Source: Candidatus Krumholzibacteriota bacterium (GTDB taxonomy: Bacteria; Krumholzibacteriota; Krumholzibacteriia; LZORAL124-64-63). From it: a DNA stretch of 64,000 nt. Position 1 is the stretch's first letter. Each line of letters opens with the position of its first letter. The notes under the pieces were generated by a model. That model worked only from the letters and a program-made list of their open reading frames with translations, had not been told where the DNA came from and ran no database searches. This document shows positions 53,391 to 61,186 of the stretch, piece by piece. A program made the translations under genes and the position numbers. The stretch is from contig JAKLEB010000001.1 of NCBI GenBank assembly GCA_022711765.1, positions 1,718,694 through 1,782,693 on the forward strand, read 5' to 3'.

Positions 53391-54419
53391 TCAGCGGGCC
53401 GCGAACACGCGCACCCAGTCCCGCCGCATGCTCACCGCGATCGCCGCCGGATGCTCGCGGCAGAGCGCGGCGATCCGATCGACCCCGCCGTCCGCCAGGT
53501 ACTCCCGCTCGGCATCGTCGTGGTCGATCCAGAGCGCGAGAGCCCGGCGCTCGCCGGCCAGGGTCCAGCGGCACATCGGCTCGTCGTTGTCGCTGTTGCC
53601 GGCGGCGAAGATCGGGCGGCGGCCGATCCGCGTCTCGATATTCACCGGCTTGTGCTCGCGGCCATTGTAGGTGCGCGCGGCACCGCGGATCATCGCGACC
53701 GCGCCATCGTCCGCGACCGAGTAGACCGGGGTCGTCCAGGTACCGATCAGGCGCTCGGGCGGGAGCCCGGTGACCGGCTCGAGGTACGCCCGCACGAAGT
53801 CCTGCTCGGCGCCGGTGGAGACCCAGACCTGGAAGCGCCGCAGCTCGAGGAGGCGGACGAGGTCCAGCATGGGCAGGTAGTAGAGGTCGGGATACGGGAC
53901 GCCGAACTCCGGGTGCCGCGCGCGGGCGAGGAACGACCGTACGGAATCCCGGTACGCCGCGACCGGCAGACCGGCGAACGCGGCGTTCAACGCCGCGTAG
54001 GCGTCGGACATCCCGTGGCGGCGCAGCGCGTCGTCGTCGCCGGCGAGCCACGCGGAGAGCGGCATCTCATCCGCGTCGATCCTGCCCTCGCGCGCGAGGC
54101 TCCGCAGGAGGGAGACCTGGAAGAGCGTCGACGGGTCGGCCGGCTGCTCGCACCACAGGGTGCCGTCGTTGTCCACGACCGCGATCCGCTCGGCGACCGG
54201 CACGAAGTCGGGGCCGGCCGGATCGGTGACCGCGTCCAGGTACTCGACGATCGCGGCCTTGGCCGCGCCGTCGCGCCAGCTCGGCAACGGGTCGGCGGCG
54301 CCCGCGGTGTCCGCGGCGCCGGTGGCGACCGTGGCATCGCCGGGCGCAGCGCAGCCGGTGTGGCCGAGCACCGCGGCAAGGACGACGAGACTCGCGAGAA
54401 CCGAGACGCGGCGAGGCAT
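53391..54419 (-). CDS. HAD-superfamily phosphatase lipoprotein
   Basis: A 342-residue haloacid-dehalogenase phosphatase with a lipobox-like end to its signal sequence (HTGC, Cys23), so probably periplasmic and membrane-anchored. The catalytic motif is VVDNDGTLWCEQP with nucleophile Asp83 and acid Asp85. Motif II is in VWVSTGAEQDF, the motif III lysine is probably in NGREHKPVNIE, and motif IV is in AAGNSDNDEPM. It resembles exported phosphoserine-phosphatase-like HAD proteins; substrate unknown. Start at the ATG with GGAGGTG upstream. Its end is 19 bp from the beta-helix gene. Confidence 0.88.
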   Translation of the reverse strand: MPRRVSVLASLVVLAAVLGHTGCAAPGDATVATGAADTAGAADPLPSWRDGAAKAAIVEYLDAVTDPAGPDFVPVAERIAVVDNDGTLWCEQPADPSTLFQVSLLRSLAREGRIDADEMPLSAWLAGDDDALRRHGMSDAYAALNAAFAGLPVAAYRDSVRSFLARARHPEFGVPYPDLYYLPMLDLVRLLELRRFQVWVSTGAEQDFVRAYLEPVTGLPPERLIGTWTTPVYSVADDGAVAMIRGAARTYNGREHKPVNIETRIGRRPIFAAGNSDNDEPMCRWTLAGERRALALWIDHDDAEREYLADGGVDRIAALCREHPAAIAVSMRRDWVRVFAAR

Positions 54420-54547
54420 GCGGCACCTCCGGGCAGACAGGATCCGGCGCGAAACGCCATGACCGCGGCGACGCGCCGACGCCGGGATCGTACCCGAGAG
54501 CCGCTCGCAGGTCACTCGCCGAAGCGGCGCCGGCGCGCGGTCGTCGT

Positions 54548-54553
54548 TATCCT
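54548..54553 (+). promoter_or_regulatory. -10 element of a possibly leaderless gene
   Basis: TATCCT (54548-54553) ends six bases before the ATG of the methyltransferase, so transcription would start at or within a base of the start codon. No Shine-Dalgarno sequence is present. A leaderless mRNA is the simplest reading; the -35 is not clear. Confidence 0.35.
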
Positions 54554-54559
54554 GGATCC

Positions 54560-55273
54560 ATGAGTTTCTACGCGCAATTCGCTCCGCATTACGAGCAGAT
54601 CTTCCCCTTCCGTCCGGCGACGCTCGACTTCCTGCGCGCGCGTCTGCCCGAGCGCGGCCGGGTGCTCGACCTCGGCTGCGGTCCGGGCCATTACGCGGGC
54701 GCCCTTGGGGCCGGCGGCCTCGAGGCGATCGGGCTGGACCTCGACCCCGCGATGATCGAGGCGGCCCGCGCGCGTTACTCGCAGGCGCTGTTCGCGGTCG
54801 CCGACGTCGGGGAGGTCGCGACGATCTGCGAGCGGGCCGACGGCGCCTTCTGCATCGGCAACGTCCTGCCGCACCTGTCGCCCGACCGGCGCGACGCGTT
54901 CCTGCGCGACCTGGCCGCGCTGATGCCGGCCGGGGCGCCGTGGCTGGTGCAGACCGTGAACTTCGACCGCTTCCTACCGCTAGCCGGGCCGTACGACTTC
55001 CCGCCGCTCGACGCCGGCGGCGGTCTCGTGTTCCGCCGGCGTTACCTGCCGGGCGCCGACAGCACCGTCATCTGCTTCCTGACGGCGCTCGCCCGGGACG
55101 GCGCGACCGTGTTCGAGGGCGAGGTGGCGCTGTGGCCGGTCACGAGCGGGGACCTGGCCGCGGTGCACGCGGGCGCCGGGTTCAGCCTGGTCGACGAGTG
55201 GGGCGGATTCGCGGGCGAGGCGTTCGAACCGGCGAAGTCCGGCGCGTGCGTGCAGGTCTACCGGCGCGCCTGA
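54560..55273 (+). CDS. Class I SAM-dependent methyltransferase
   Basis: A 237-residue methyltransferase of the Methyltransf_11/25 type. Motif I is VLDLGCGPGHYAGALG (about 35-50), the acidic ribose ligand is in IGLDLDPAMIEAAR, and motif IV is GAFCIGNVLPHL. The C-terminal half carries a beta-rich lid (FRRRYLPGADSTVI, FSLVDEWGGFAGEAF). Small-molecule substrate likely, not identifiable. It lacks a ribosome-binding site and may be read from a leaderless mRNA. Converges on the zinc-ribbon gene 10 bp downstream. Confidence 0.9.
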   Translation: MSFYAQFAPHYEQIFPFRPATLDFLRARLPERGRVLDLGCGPGHYAGALGAGGLEAIGLDLDPAMIEAARARYSQALFAVADVGEVATICERADGAFCIGNVLPHLSPDRRDAFLRDLAALMPAGAPWLVQTVNFDRFLPLAGPYDFPPLDAGGGLVFRRRYLPGADSTVICFLTALARDGATVFEGEVALWPVTSGDLAAVHAGAGFSLVDEWGGFAGEAFEPAKSGACVQVYRRA

Positions 55274-55283
55274 ACCGCATCGA

Positions 55284-55574
55284 TCACTCCTCGTCCATCT
55301 CCCCCTCGCAGCGCGGGCACGGCCGGGCGGTCGGCCAGGGCATGAGGTTTCCCGAATTGCAGTGCGGGCAGAGAGCGGCGACCGCATGCCAGCGATCGAC
55401 CGGCAGACCGAATTCGGTCTCGCCGGCAACGAGCCTCGCCACGACGGCGTCGACGACGGTCTTGCAACTGCGGCAGACCATCGTCTTGAGCTTGGCCTCG
55501 TTGTCGCGATCGCCGCCGCCGATCACCTGAGCCCGATAACCGCATGCGGGACAGCGGAATAGTATGGTCTGCAT
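55284..55574 (-). CDS. Small double zinc-ribbon protein
   Basis: A 96-residue cytosolic protein with four CxxC knuckles: CPAC and CRSC in the N-terminal half, CPHC and CPRC in the C-terminal half. These are enough for two zinc ribbons. Between them is a helix-strand segment (VVDAVVARLVAGETEFGLPV). It ends in an acidic EGEMDEE. No known function; small zinc ribbons of this type often bind nucleic acid or protein partners. It sits alone, convergent with the methyltransferase gene and divergent from the phenylalanine hydroxylase gene. Confidence 0.82.
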   Translation of the reverse strand: MQTILFRCPACGYRAQVIGGGDRDNEAKLKTMVCRSCKTVVDAVVARLVAGETEFGLPVDRWHAVAALCPHCNSGNLMPWPTARPCPRCEGEMDEE

Positions 55575-55719
55575 GGTCGGACCGCCTCGACGTCCAGGAC
55601 TGCGGGCCGGCGCGCGTGCCGTCTCGGGAAACGCGGGGAGTTCGTTGTCCCACCAACAGTCTAGCCGCGCCGCGCGCCGCTGTCACCAACGGACCGGCGC
55701 CCCGTTCCGGGTTGGCGAA

Positions 55720-55747
55720 TTGACACAATATTGATAAGATTTATGGT
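55720..55747 (+). promoter_or_regulatory. Promoter of the phenylalanine hydroxylase gene
   Basis: A perfect TTGACA (55720-55725) and TATGGT (55742-55747) are separated by 16 bases in an AT-rich patch (ACAATATTGATAAGATTTAT) that contrasts with the surrounding GC-rich DNA, about 40 bases before the ATG. Confidence 0.5.
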
Positions 55748-55785
55748 CGTGTTTCCGGCCGCGGAACCAACGAGGGAGATCGCCC

Positions 55786-56526
55786 ATGGTCTACACCGAC
55801 GTCCAGCACCGCACGTGGCACAAGCTGTTCGGCATGCTGGAATCGCGGATTGGACGTTTCGCGTGTCGCGAGTACCTGGACGGCTTCGCCGCCCTGGCGA
55901 TGTCCCGCGACCGGATCCCCCACCTCGCCGAACTCAACAGCCGCATCACCCCCGCGACCGGCTGGGAAGTCGTCCGCACGCCGGTGCGCTACAGCGACGC
56001 CGTCGACTGGTACAACCAGTTCGCCCAGAAGCATTTCCTGATCACGGACTACATCCGCGAGGAGAAGGAGCTGGAATTCACGCCCGAGCCCGACATGTTC
56101 CATGACATCTTCGGACACCTGCCGTTCCTGATGATCCCGGAATACGCTCAGCTCGAGGAGCTGTTCGCGCCCGCCTTCCTGCGCGCCGACGACGCGACGC
56201 GCGAGCAGATCAAGCGCCTCGCGTGGTACAGCACCGAATTCGGGATGATCCGCGAACGCGGCGAGATGAAGATCCTCGGTGCCGGCCTCCTGTCCTCGGC
56301 CGCCGAGATGGACCGCGTGATGTCCGGCGAGGTCCCGATCGAGCCGTTCTCGTGCGAGCGGGTCATCGAGCACGCGAAGTCCGTCTGGGAATTCAACAGC
56401 ATCCTGTTCGTGGCGGACGATCTGCAGGCCTATCACGACGACCTGAAGCGCTTCTTCGACGCGATTCCCGAGCGCGTCAACGAGCCTGATCCTCCGGCGC
56501 GGTCCGCGCCGCCTGCTCGGCCCTGA
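55786..56526 (+). CDS. phhA: Phenylalanine 4-monooxygenase (pterin-dependent aromatic hydroxylase)
   Basis: A 246-residue single-domain aromatic amino acid hydroxylase that converts phenylalanine to tyrosine with a reduced pterin and non-haem iron. The iron ligands are intact: His106 and His111 in FHDIFGHLPF and Glu151 in WYSTEFG. Pterin- and substrate-side stretches include RYSDAVDWYNQFAQ, FLITDYIREEKELEFTPEPD and KILGAGLLSSAAEM. It is of bacterial length, without a regulatory ACT domain. No pterin carbinolamine dehydratase gene is adjacent. ATG with GAGGGAG upstream. The last 50 bp overlap, tail to tail, the end of the hydrolase gene on the other strand. Confidence 0.94.
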   Translation: MVYTDVQHRTWHKLFGMLESRIGRFACREYLDGFAALAMSRDRIPHLAELNSRITPATGWEVVRTPVRYSDAVDWYNQFAQKHFLITDYIREEKELEFTPEPDMFHDIFGHLPFLMIPEYAQLEELFAPAFLRADDATREQIKRLAWYSTEFGMIRERGEMKILGAGLLSSAAEMDRVMSGEVPIEPFSCERVIEHAKSVWEFNSILFVADDLQAYHDDLKRFFDAIPERVNEPDPPARSAPPARP

Positions 56527-57475
56527 GCTGCGCGTCCTTGGCTGCCGCGCCGAACGACTGCGGCCCGCCCCCCTCGATGGACGCGATCGCCCGCCGCAGG
56601 TCGGCCCGGAACGGCCCCGGCCGGGTCAGCATCGGGAAGTGCCCCACGTCGTGCAGGACCGTCACGTGCGGCTCGACGCCGTATTCGCGCCACTGGTCCA
56701 GATTCACGGGATTCTTGTCGTCGTTGACCAGGTAGAGCGGCCGGCGGTAGACGCGGGCCGCGGCCGCCAGATCGTGCCTGTACAGGTTCTCGATCGCCGA
56801 GACCCCGACGGCCGGCGGCGTCATGGTCATCCTCGCGATCGTCTGCTCGACGAGCGCGCTATCGACGCCGGCCGGGAACAGCGCGCGCAGGAAACCGGCC
56901 GCCGCGGTCGCGAAGTCCGCGTGCAGCGGCGCGAAGAACCCGGTGAGCTGTTCGGGCGTGTAGGGGTACACGACCATGTGCAGATTGTCGACCCCCACGA
57001 CGCCCCGCACGCGGTCCGGCGCAAGCCGGGCGACCTCCAGACAGATCGGGCCGCCCAGAGAGTGCCCCACGAGGACTGCGGAATCGACGTCCGCCGCATC
57101 CATCGTCGCGAGCACGTCGCCGGCGAAGGCCGCGACGGTGTAGTCGACGCGCTCGCGCCCGGAACGGCCATGGCCGGCGAGGTCGAGAGCGACGACCGAG
57201 TGATCGCGCACGAGGTCGGCGACCGTCTCGCTCCAGAGGTCGCTGCTGCCGCACCAGCAATGCACGAGCACCACGGCGGGACCGCTGCCGCCGGCGGCAT
57301 ACCGGATGACGACGCCGTCGGGACTGCGCGCGGCGCCGTTGCGGACGACCGACGCGGAGCGGTCGCCGCCGCCGCGATCGTCGCGCGGGACGTCGCCGCC
57401 GCCGCCGCCGCATGCTGCGAGCAGGAGGGGAAGCGACAGGGCGGCGAGGGAGAGCGGCAGACGCTTGGCGGTCAT
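56477..57475 (-). CDS. Alpha/beta-hydrolase lipoprotein
   Basis: A 332-residue hydrolase with a lipoprotein signal (LLLAACGGGGG, Cys22), so probably periplasmic and membrane-tethered. The alpha/beta fold shows VVLVHCWCGSSDLW (oxyanion region), DLAGHGRSG, the nucleophile elbow VGHSLGG with Ser139 and the catalytic His279 in HDVGHFPM. The likely acid is an Asp in LVNDDKNPV. Resembles carboxylesterase or peptidase-like hydrolases with unknown substrate. Start ATG with AGGAGG upstream. The C-terminal tail (Ala/Glu/Arg-rich, about 300-332) is disordered-looking and encoded over the 3' end of the hydroxylase gene. Confidence 0.88.
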   Translation of the reverse strand: MTAKRLPLSLAALSLPLLLAACGGGGGDVPRDDRGGGDRSASVVRNGAARSPDGVVIRYAAGGSGPAVVLVHCWCGSSDLWSETVADLVRDHSVVALDLAGHGRSGRERVDYTVAAFAGDVLATMDAADVDSAVLVGHSLGGPICLEVARLAPDRVRGVVGVDNLHMVVYPYTPEQLTGFFAPLHADFATAAAGFLRALFPAGVDSALVEQTIARMTMTPPAVGVSAIENLYRHDLAAAARVYRRPLYLVNDDKNPVNLDQWREYGVEPHVTVLHDVGHFPMLTRPGPFRADLRRAIASIEGGGPQSFGAAAKDAQLRAEQAARTAPEDQAR

Positions 57476-57650
57476 GGGATCCTCCTGGGCGAGACGATGA
57501 TCGGCCTGGGTCCACGATAGGACCGGGATCCGCCGCCGTACCAGCAAAAAACCCGATCGGCGCGGCGATTCGGCGATTGCCAGCGGGGCGCCGAGGTCCG
57601 ACGATGAGCCGTGAGATCCGCCGCTGCCCGCACCGACCCGGGAGTCCGCG

Positions 57651-58226
57651 ATGCTCCACGACCTCGTCCGCCGCTGCCGCAGCTACCGGCGATTCCGTGC
57701 CGGCCGGGCGGTGTCGACCGCCACGCTGCGCCGGCTCGTCGACCTCGCGCGCCTGAGCGCCTCGGCTGGCAACAAGCAGCCCATCCGGTTCCTGTTGAGC
57801 TCGACTCACGAGCGCAACGCACTCATCTTCCCGCACCTGCGCTGGGCCGGCTACCTCACGGACTGGCCGGGTCCGCCGCCGCACGAGCGGCCGTCCGCCT
57901 ACCTCGTCATCCTCGGCGACAACGAGGTCACGACCAGCGTGCGCTGGGACGACGCCATCTGCGCGTGGAGCGTCCTGCTCGGCGCGACCGAGCAGGGTCT
58001 CGGCGGCTGCATGATCGCCGCGTTCGACCGGCCCGGACTCCGCGCCGCCCTCGCGATCCCCGACCGCTACGAGCCGTTGCTCGTCGTGGCCCTGGGCGAG
58101 CCGCTGGAGACAGTCATGATCGACGAGGTCGGCGACGACGGCGATATCCGTTACTGGCGGGATCCTCAGCACGTCCATCACGTCCCCAAGCGGCGGCTGG
58201 ACGACCTGATCGTCGATTTCGATTGA
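57651..58226 (+). CDS. Nitroreductase family protein
   Basis: A 191-residue flavoprotein of the nitroreductase superfamily (FMN-dependent NAD(P)H oxidoreductase). The FMN phosphate-binding start is RCRSYRRFRAG, followed by LARLSASAGNKQPIRFLLSS (isoalloxazine contact), WDDAICAWSVLLGATEQGLG and the C-terminal ALAIPDRYEPLLVVALGEP. Length is normal for the short form. The substrate cannot be predicted. Its neighbours on either side are unrelated. Confidence 0.9.
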   Translation: MLHDLVRRCRSYRRFRAGRAVSTATLRRLVDLARLSASAGNKQPIRFLLSSTHERNALIFPHLRWAGYLTDWPGPPPHERPSAYLVILGDNEVTTSVRWDDAICAWSVLLGATEQGLGGCMIAAFDRPGLRAALAIPDRYEPLLVVALGEPLETVMIDEVGDDGDIRYWRDPQHVHHVPKRRLDDLIVDFD

Positions 58227-58287
58227 GGGCTGCCGCCGTGCGGCCGCACCCGTCGGCGGCACGGCTCTCGCCTTGGCTGCTCTCGAG

Positions 58288-58296
58288 TGTTATCTT
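58288..58296 (+). promoter_or_regulatory. Extended -10 promoter of the spermidine operon
   Basis: TGTTATCTT (TGn plus TATCTT) lies 24 bases before the ATG of the AdoMet decarboxylase gene. No good -35 is seen. The leader would be short, with an AAAGGAG ribosome site. Confidence 0.4.
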
Positions 58297-58319
58297 CCGG
58301 CCACTCGAAAGGAGCCGGC

Positions 58320-59225
58320 ATGCTCTTCGAGGGCACCGAAAAGAAGTTCGAGATCCTGGTCGAGCCGGACGCGCCGGATCTGCGCGGGCTCGGTCCGGAA
58401 TTCTGGCGCGAGATCGTCACGGCGAGCCGCGCCACGATCCTCAACCATTCCGCGAGCGATCACCTCGACGCCTGGCTGCTCAGCGAATCGAGCCTGTTCG
58501 TGAGTCGTCGCTGGGCCGTCATGATCACCTGCGGCCGCACGACGCTCATCGAGGGCCTGCTCCGGTTGCTCGAGCGCATCCCGGCAGCGCAGATCGTCTC
58601 GCTCATCTACGAGCGCAAGAACGAGAACTTCCCGACCGAGCAGCGGACGACGTTCGCGCAGGACGTGGCCCGGTTGCGCCGGCGGATCGACGGGGATGAC
58701 CAGGTCTTCGGCGATCCTCGCGGCGACCACATCAGTGTCTTCCACCTGAACAACCGCCTGGAGCCGGACCGCGAGGATGCGACCGTCGAGCTGTTGATGC
58801 ACGGCATCGCCGGCGAGGTCGCGGATCTCTTCACACCCGACGGACCTGGCCGCCAGGCTCTGAGGCGATGCCTCGGTCTCGACGACCTGTTGCCCGGCTT
58901 CGCCCTCGACGACCACGTCTTCGCGCCCCAGGGCTACTCGCTCAACGCCGTCCGCGACCGCCGCTACGCCACGATGCACGTCACGCCGGAGCGTGAGGCG
59001 TCGTACGCGAGCTTCGAGATGGGCTGGGGGTTCGACGACGCCGAGGCCCGCCGCGCGGTCGATCACCTGCTCGCGGTCTTCGAGCCCACGCGGGCCGACC
59101 TGCTGCTGTTCGCGCGCCGGTTCGACGAGAGCGCGCGCCTCGCCGGTTACGCCACCGACCGCCGCTGCAGCGAGCGCCTGTCGTGCGGTTACCCCGTGCA
59201 GTACCTCCACCTGGTCAAGGAGTAG
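58320..59225 (+). CDS. Eukaryote-type S-adenosylmethionine decarboxylase
   Basis: A 301-residue pyruvoyl enzyme that makes decarboxylated AdoMet, the aminopropyl donor for spermidine. It is the long single-chain type known from eukaryotes, not the short bacterial SpeD. The N-terminus FEGTEKKFEI gives Glu4 and Glu7 (human Glu8, Glu11). The self-cleavage site is LSESSLFVS with Glu56-Ser57. The catalytic Cys71 in ITCGRT is 14 residues on, as in the human enzyme. Ser207 in GYSLNA and His220 in TMHVTPE match the residues that drive processing. A start with AAAGGAG is clear. Two bp before the spermidine synthase gene. The small N-terminal beta chain would be 56 residues. Confidence 0.92.
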   Translation: MLFEGTEKKFEILVEPDAPDLRGLGPEFWREIVTASRATILNHSASDHLDAWLLSESSLFVSRRWAVMITCGRTTLIEGLLRLLERIPAAQIVSLIYERKNENFPTEQRTTFAQDVARLRRRIDGDDQVFGDPRGDHISVFHLNNRLEPDREDATVELLMHGIAGEVADLFTPDGPGRQALRRCLGLDDLLPGFALDDHVFAPQGYSLNAVRDRRYATMHVTPEREASYASFEMGWGFDDAEARRAVDHLLAVFEPTRADLLLFARRFDESARLAGYATDRRCSERLSCGYPVQYLHLVKE

Positions 59226-59227
59226 CC

Positions 59228-60070
59228 ATGGATCTCTGGGTCGAGGAACGCAACCAGGACACCCACGCTGTCCGCTTCCGAGTCGAGCGGGTGCTGTTCC
59301 GGGGCGAGAGCGAGTTCCAGACGGTGGAAATCGTGGAGACCGCCGCGCACGGCCGCATGCTGCTCAACGACGGTCTGATCATGCTCACCGAGCGCGACGA
59401 GTTCGTGTACCACGAGATGATCGCCCACGTGCCCCTGCTCGCGCATCCCGGGCCTCGCCGGGTGCTCGTGATCGGCGGCGGCGACGGCGGCACGGTCCGC
59501 GAGTGCCTCAAGCACCGGGACGTCGAGCACGTGCGCCTCGTGGAGATCGACGGACTCGTGGTGGACGCCTGTCGCGAGCACATCCTGCGGACCGCCGCCT
59601 GCCTCGATGACCCGCGCGTCCAGGTCACGATCGCCGACGGCGTCGCGTTCGTCGCGGAGACGGCCGAGCGGTACGACGTCGTGCTCGTCGATTCGACCGA
59701 CCCGATCGGGCCGGCGCAGCCGCTCTTCGGGCGGGAGTTCTACGGCAACGTGCGTCGCGTGCTCACCGACCAGGGCATCGTCGTGTCCCAGTGCGAGAAT
59801 CCCTGGTACGAGGGTCCGGCGCAGCGCGCGCTGCTGGATATCCTCGGCGAGGTGTTCCCCGTGGTCTCCCTGTACAACTACTACAACCTGACGTATCCCG
59901 GCGGCATGTGGTCGTTCAGCTTCGCGAGCAAAGGGCCGCGGCCGGACGGCGAGCTGAACCCCCCTCGGGTCGAGGCGCTCGGCGAATTGCAGTGGTGGAC
60001 GCCGGCGATCCAGCGGGCGGCGTTTGCCTTGCCGGCGTTTCAGCGGCGGGCGCTGGGGCTGGAGACATGA
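59228..60070 (+). CDS. speE: Spermidine synthase
   Basis: A 280-residue aminopropyltransferase transferring the aminopropyl group from decarboxylated AdoMet to putrescine. All signatures are present: TERDEFVYHEMIAHVPLL, the cofactor loop VIGGGDGGTVRECLKH (83-88 core), the acidic pair in VDSTDPIGPAQPLF (Asp155, Asp158) and LTYPGGMWSFSFAS near the C-terminus. Length equals E. coli SpeE. Only 2 bp separate it from the AdoMet decarboxylase gene, so the two form a spermidine operon; no ornithine or arginine decarboxylase gene is nearby to supply putrescine. Confidence 0.96.
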   Translation: MDLWVEERNQDTHAVRFRVERVLFRGESEFQTVEIVETAAHGRMLLNDGLIMLTERDEFVYHEMIAHVPLLAHPGPRRVLVIGGGDGGTVRECLKHRDVEHVRLVEIDGLVVDACREHILRTAACLDDPRVQVTIADGVAFVAETAERYDVVLVDSTDPIGPAQPLFGREFYGNVRRVLTDQGIVVSQCENPWYEGPAQRALLDILGEVFPVVSLYNYYNLTYPGGMWSFSFASKGPRPDGELNPPRVEALGELQWWTPAIQRAAFALPAFQRRALGLET

Positions 60071-60136
60071 CAGGGCGGCGTTCGTGACGGTCTATTGTAG
60101 GCGTCGGTCCGCGGCCGGGCTGACCTGTTCAGTCGA

Positions 60137-60685
60137 TCAATCGGTGAATCCGACCGCCGCCATTGCTTCCTTGGCACACTCGGGACAGTAGCCGTGGGAG
60201 AACTGCGAGTCCGAGTGTTTGATGATGTAGGATTCCAATTGTTGCCAGCTACCGTCCTGGTCGCGGATCTTCTTGCACCGGCAGCAAATGGGGAGAACAC
60301 TCTCGAGCACCTTGACTTCGGAAAGGGATCGCCGCAGGTCTTCAACCAGAACACGCTCGTGGTCGAGCAACTGCCGGATCCTGGCCAGCGACCCTCCAAT
60401 CGCAATGAACGAGGCAAGACGAACCATCGTGTTCCAGACGGCATAGAAGTGGATCGAATGCAGGTGTCCGGACCGCGCATCCGCCCCGTACCAGACGATG
60501 GCGGAGAGAATACCCAGCCATACGGAAGCACTCAGGCCTATGAACCAGGCCGCCAGCGATACCGGGAGAAAGTAGAATACAAAAAAATTCAGCTCATACC
60601 CGGTGATCAGGTCGACGTATCCGATGATGACGACGCTGAATACAGCGACTAACCCTAATAACCATTTTGATGGATTCGTCTTCAT
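60137..60685 (-). CDS. Membrane protein with C-terminal Cys-rich CxxCKKIR domain
   Basis: A 182-residue protein with about three membrane helices (about 8-24, 33-52, 54-70 and possibly 83-99), a short coiled-coil (RQLLDHERVLVEDLRRSLSE) and a C-terminal domain LPICCRCKKIRDQDGSWQQL followed by HGYCPECAKE. The pairs Cys134/Cys137 and Cys167/Cys170 should bind a metal. This C-terminal module is common at the end of sensor kinases and PAS/response-regulator proteins. Here the sensor part is reduced to the membrane region, so it may be a stand-alone relay or a remnant. GC content is visibly lower than in genes to its left. Confidence 0.82.
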   Translation of the reverse strand: MKTNPSKWLLGLVAVFSVVIIGYVDLITGYELNFFVFYFLPVSLAAWFIGLSASVWLGILSAIVWYGADARSGHLHSIHFYAVWNTMVRLASFIAIGGSLARIRQLLDHERVLVEDLRRSLSEVKVLESVLPICCRCKKIRDQDGSWQQLESYIIKHSDSQFSHGYCPECAKEAMAAVGFTD

Positions 60686-60825
60686 GAGATGTGCTCCCGG
60701 TCAAGAGAACGGGACCGGCGACATGATGGGCAACGCCGGCACGATATGGTGTCCGGTACCGCGAGTCCAGTGGTTGCCTCGCCGGCAAAACGAGTCGATT
60801 CCACGTGATTCGATCGAATCGGTCG

Positions 60826-61097
60826 TCATGCCTTCTGCAAGACGTAGAAGATATACCTATAACCGTCTTCCGAGCACCCGAAGGCTCGGATTTCCTCGAT
60901 CGTCTCCGCCGCGAATCTCCTGACTGTCTCGTCGGGATGGTCGAGCAGAACTCTGGCCCGGGGTCCCAGAATGTCATCGTAGCCATCGACCCACGTCTCT
61001 CTCAGCAGCGTAAGCGTTGCGAGGACGGGGGGCGGGCGGACCACGCGACCGAAGTCGCGGCGAGCAGCGCGGTCACCAGCAAGATGGCAGTATCCAC
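60826..61097 (-). pseudogene. Frameshifted small exported protein gene
   Basis: A GTG at 61097 with GGAGG seven bases upstream starts a clear signal peptide (MDTAILLVTALLAATSVAWS), but this frame ends at 61002. The next frame continues without interruption as a protein-like sequence (LLRETWVDGYDDILGPRARV to YIFYVLQKA, ending 60826). The two frames meet at a run of six C on the coding strand (plus 61027-61032). One extra C would give a single 90-residue exported protein. Either a sequencing or assembly slip, a phase-variable tract, or a recent mutation. The mature part has a HEAT-repeat-like helix (VRRFAAETIEEIRAFG). Family not recognised. Confidence 0.6.
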
Positions 61098-61186
61098 GAT
61101 CCGGCCTCCCTCCGCGCGGATCACCAAAATAGAGAGGCGGCGGGCCGCGTCGCAGCCCGCCCGCCAGAACCAGTTTCCAGATGACG

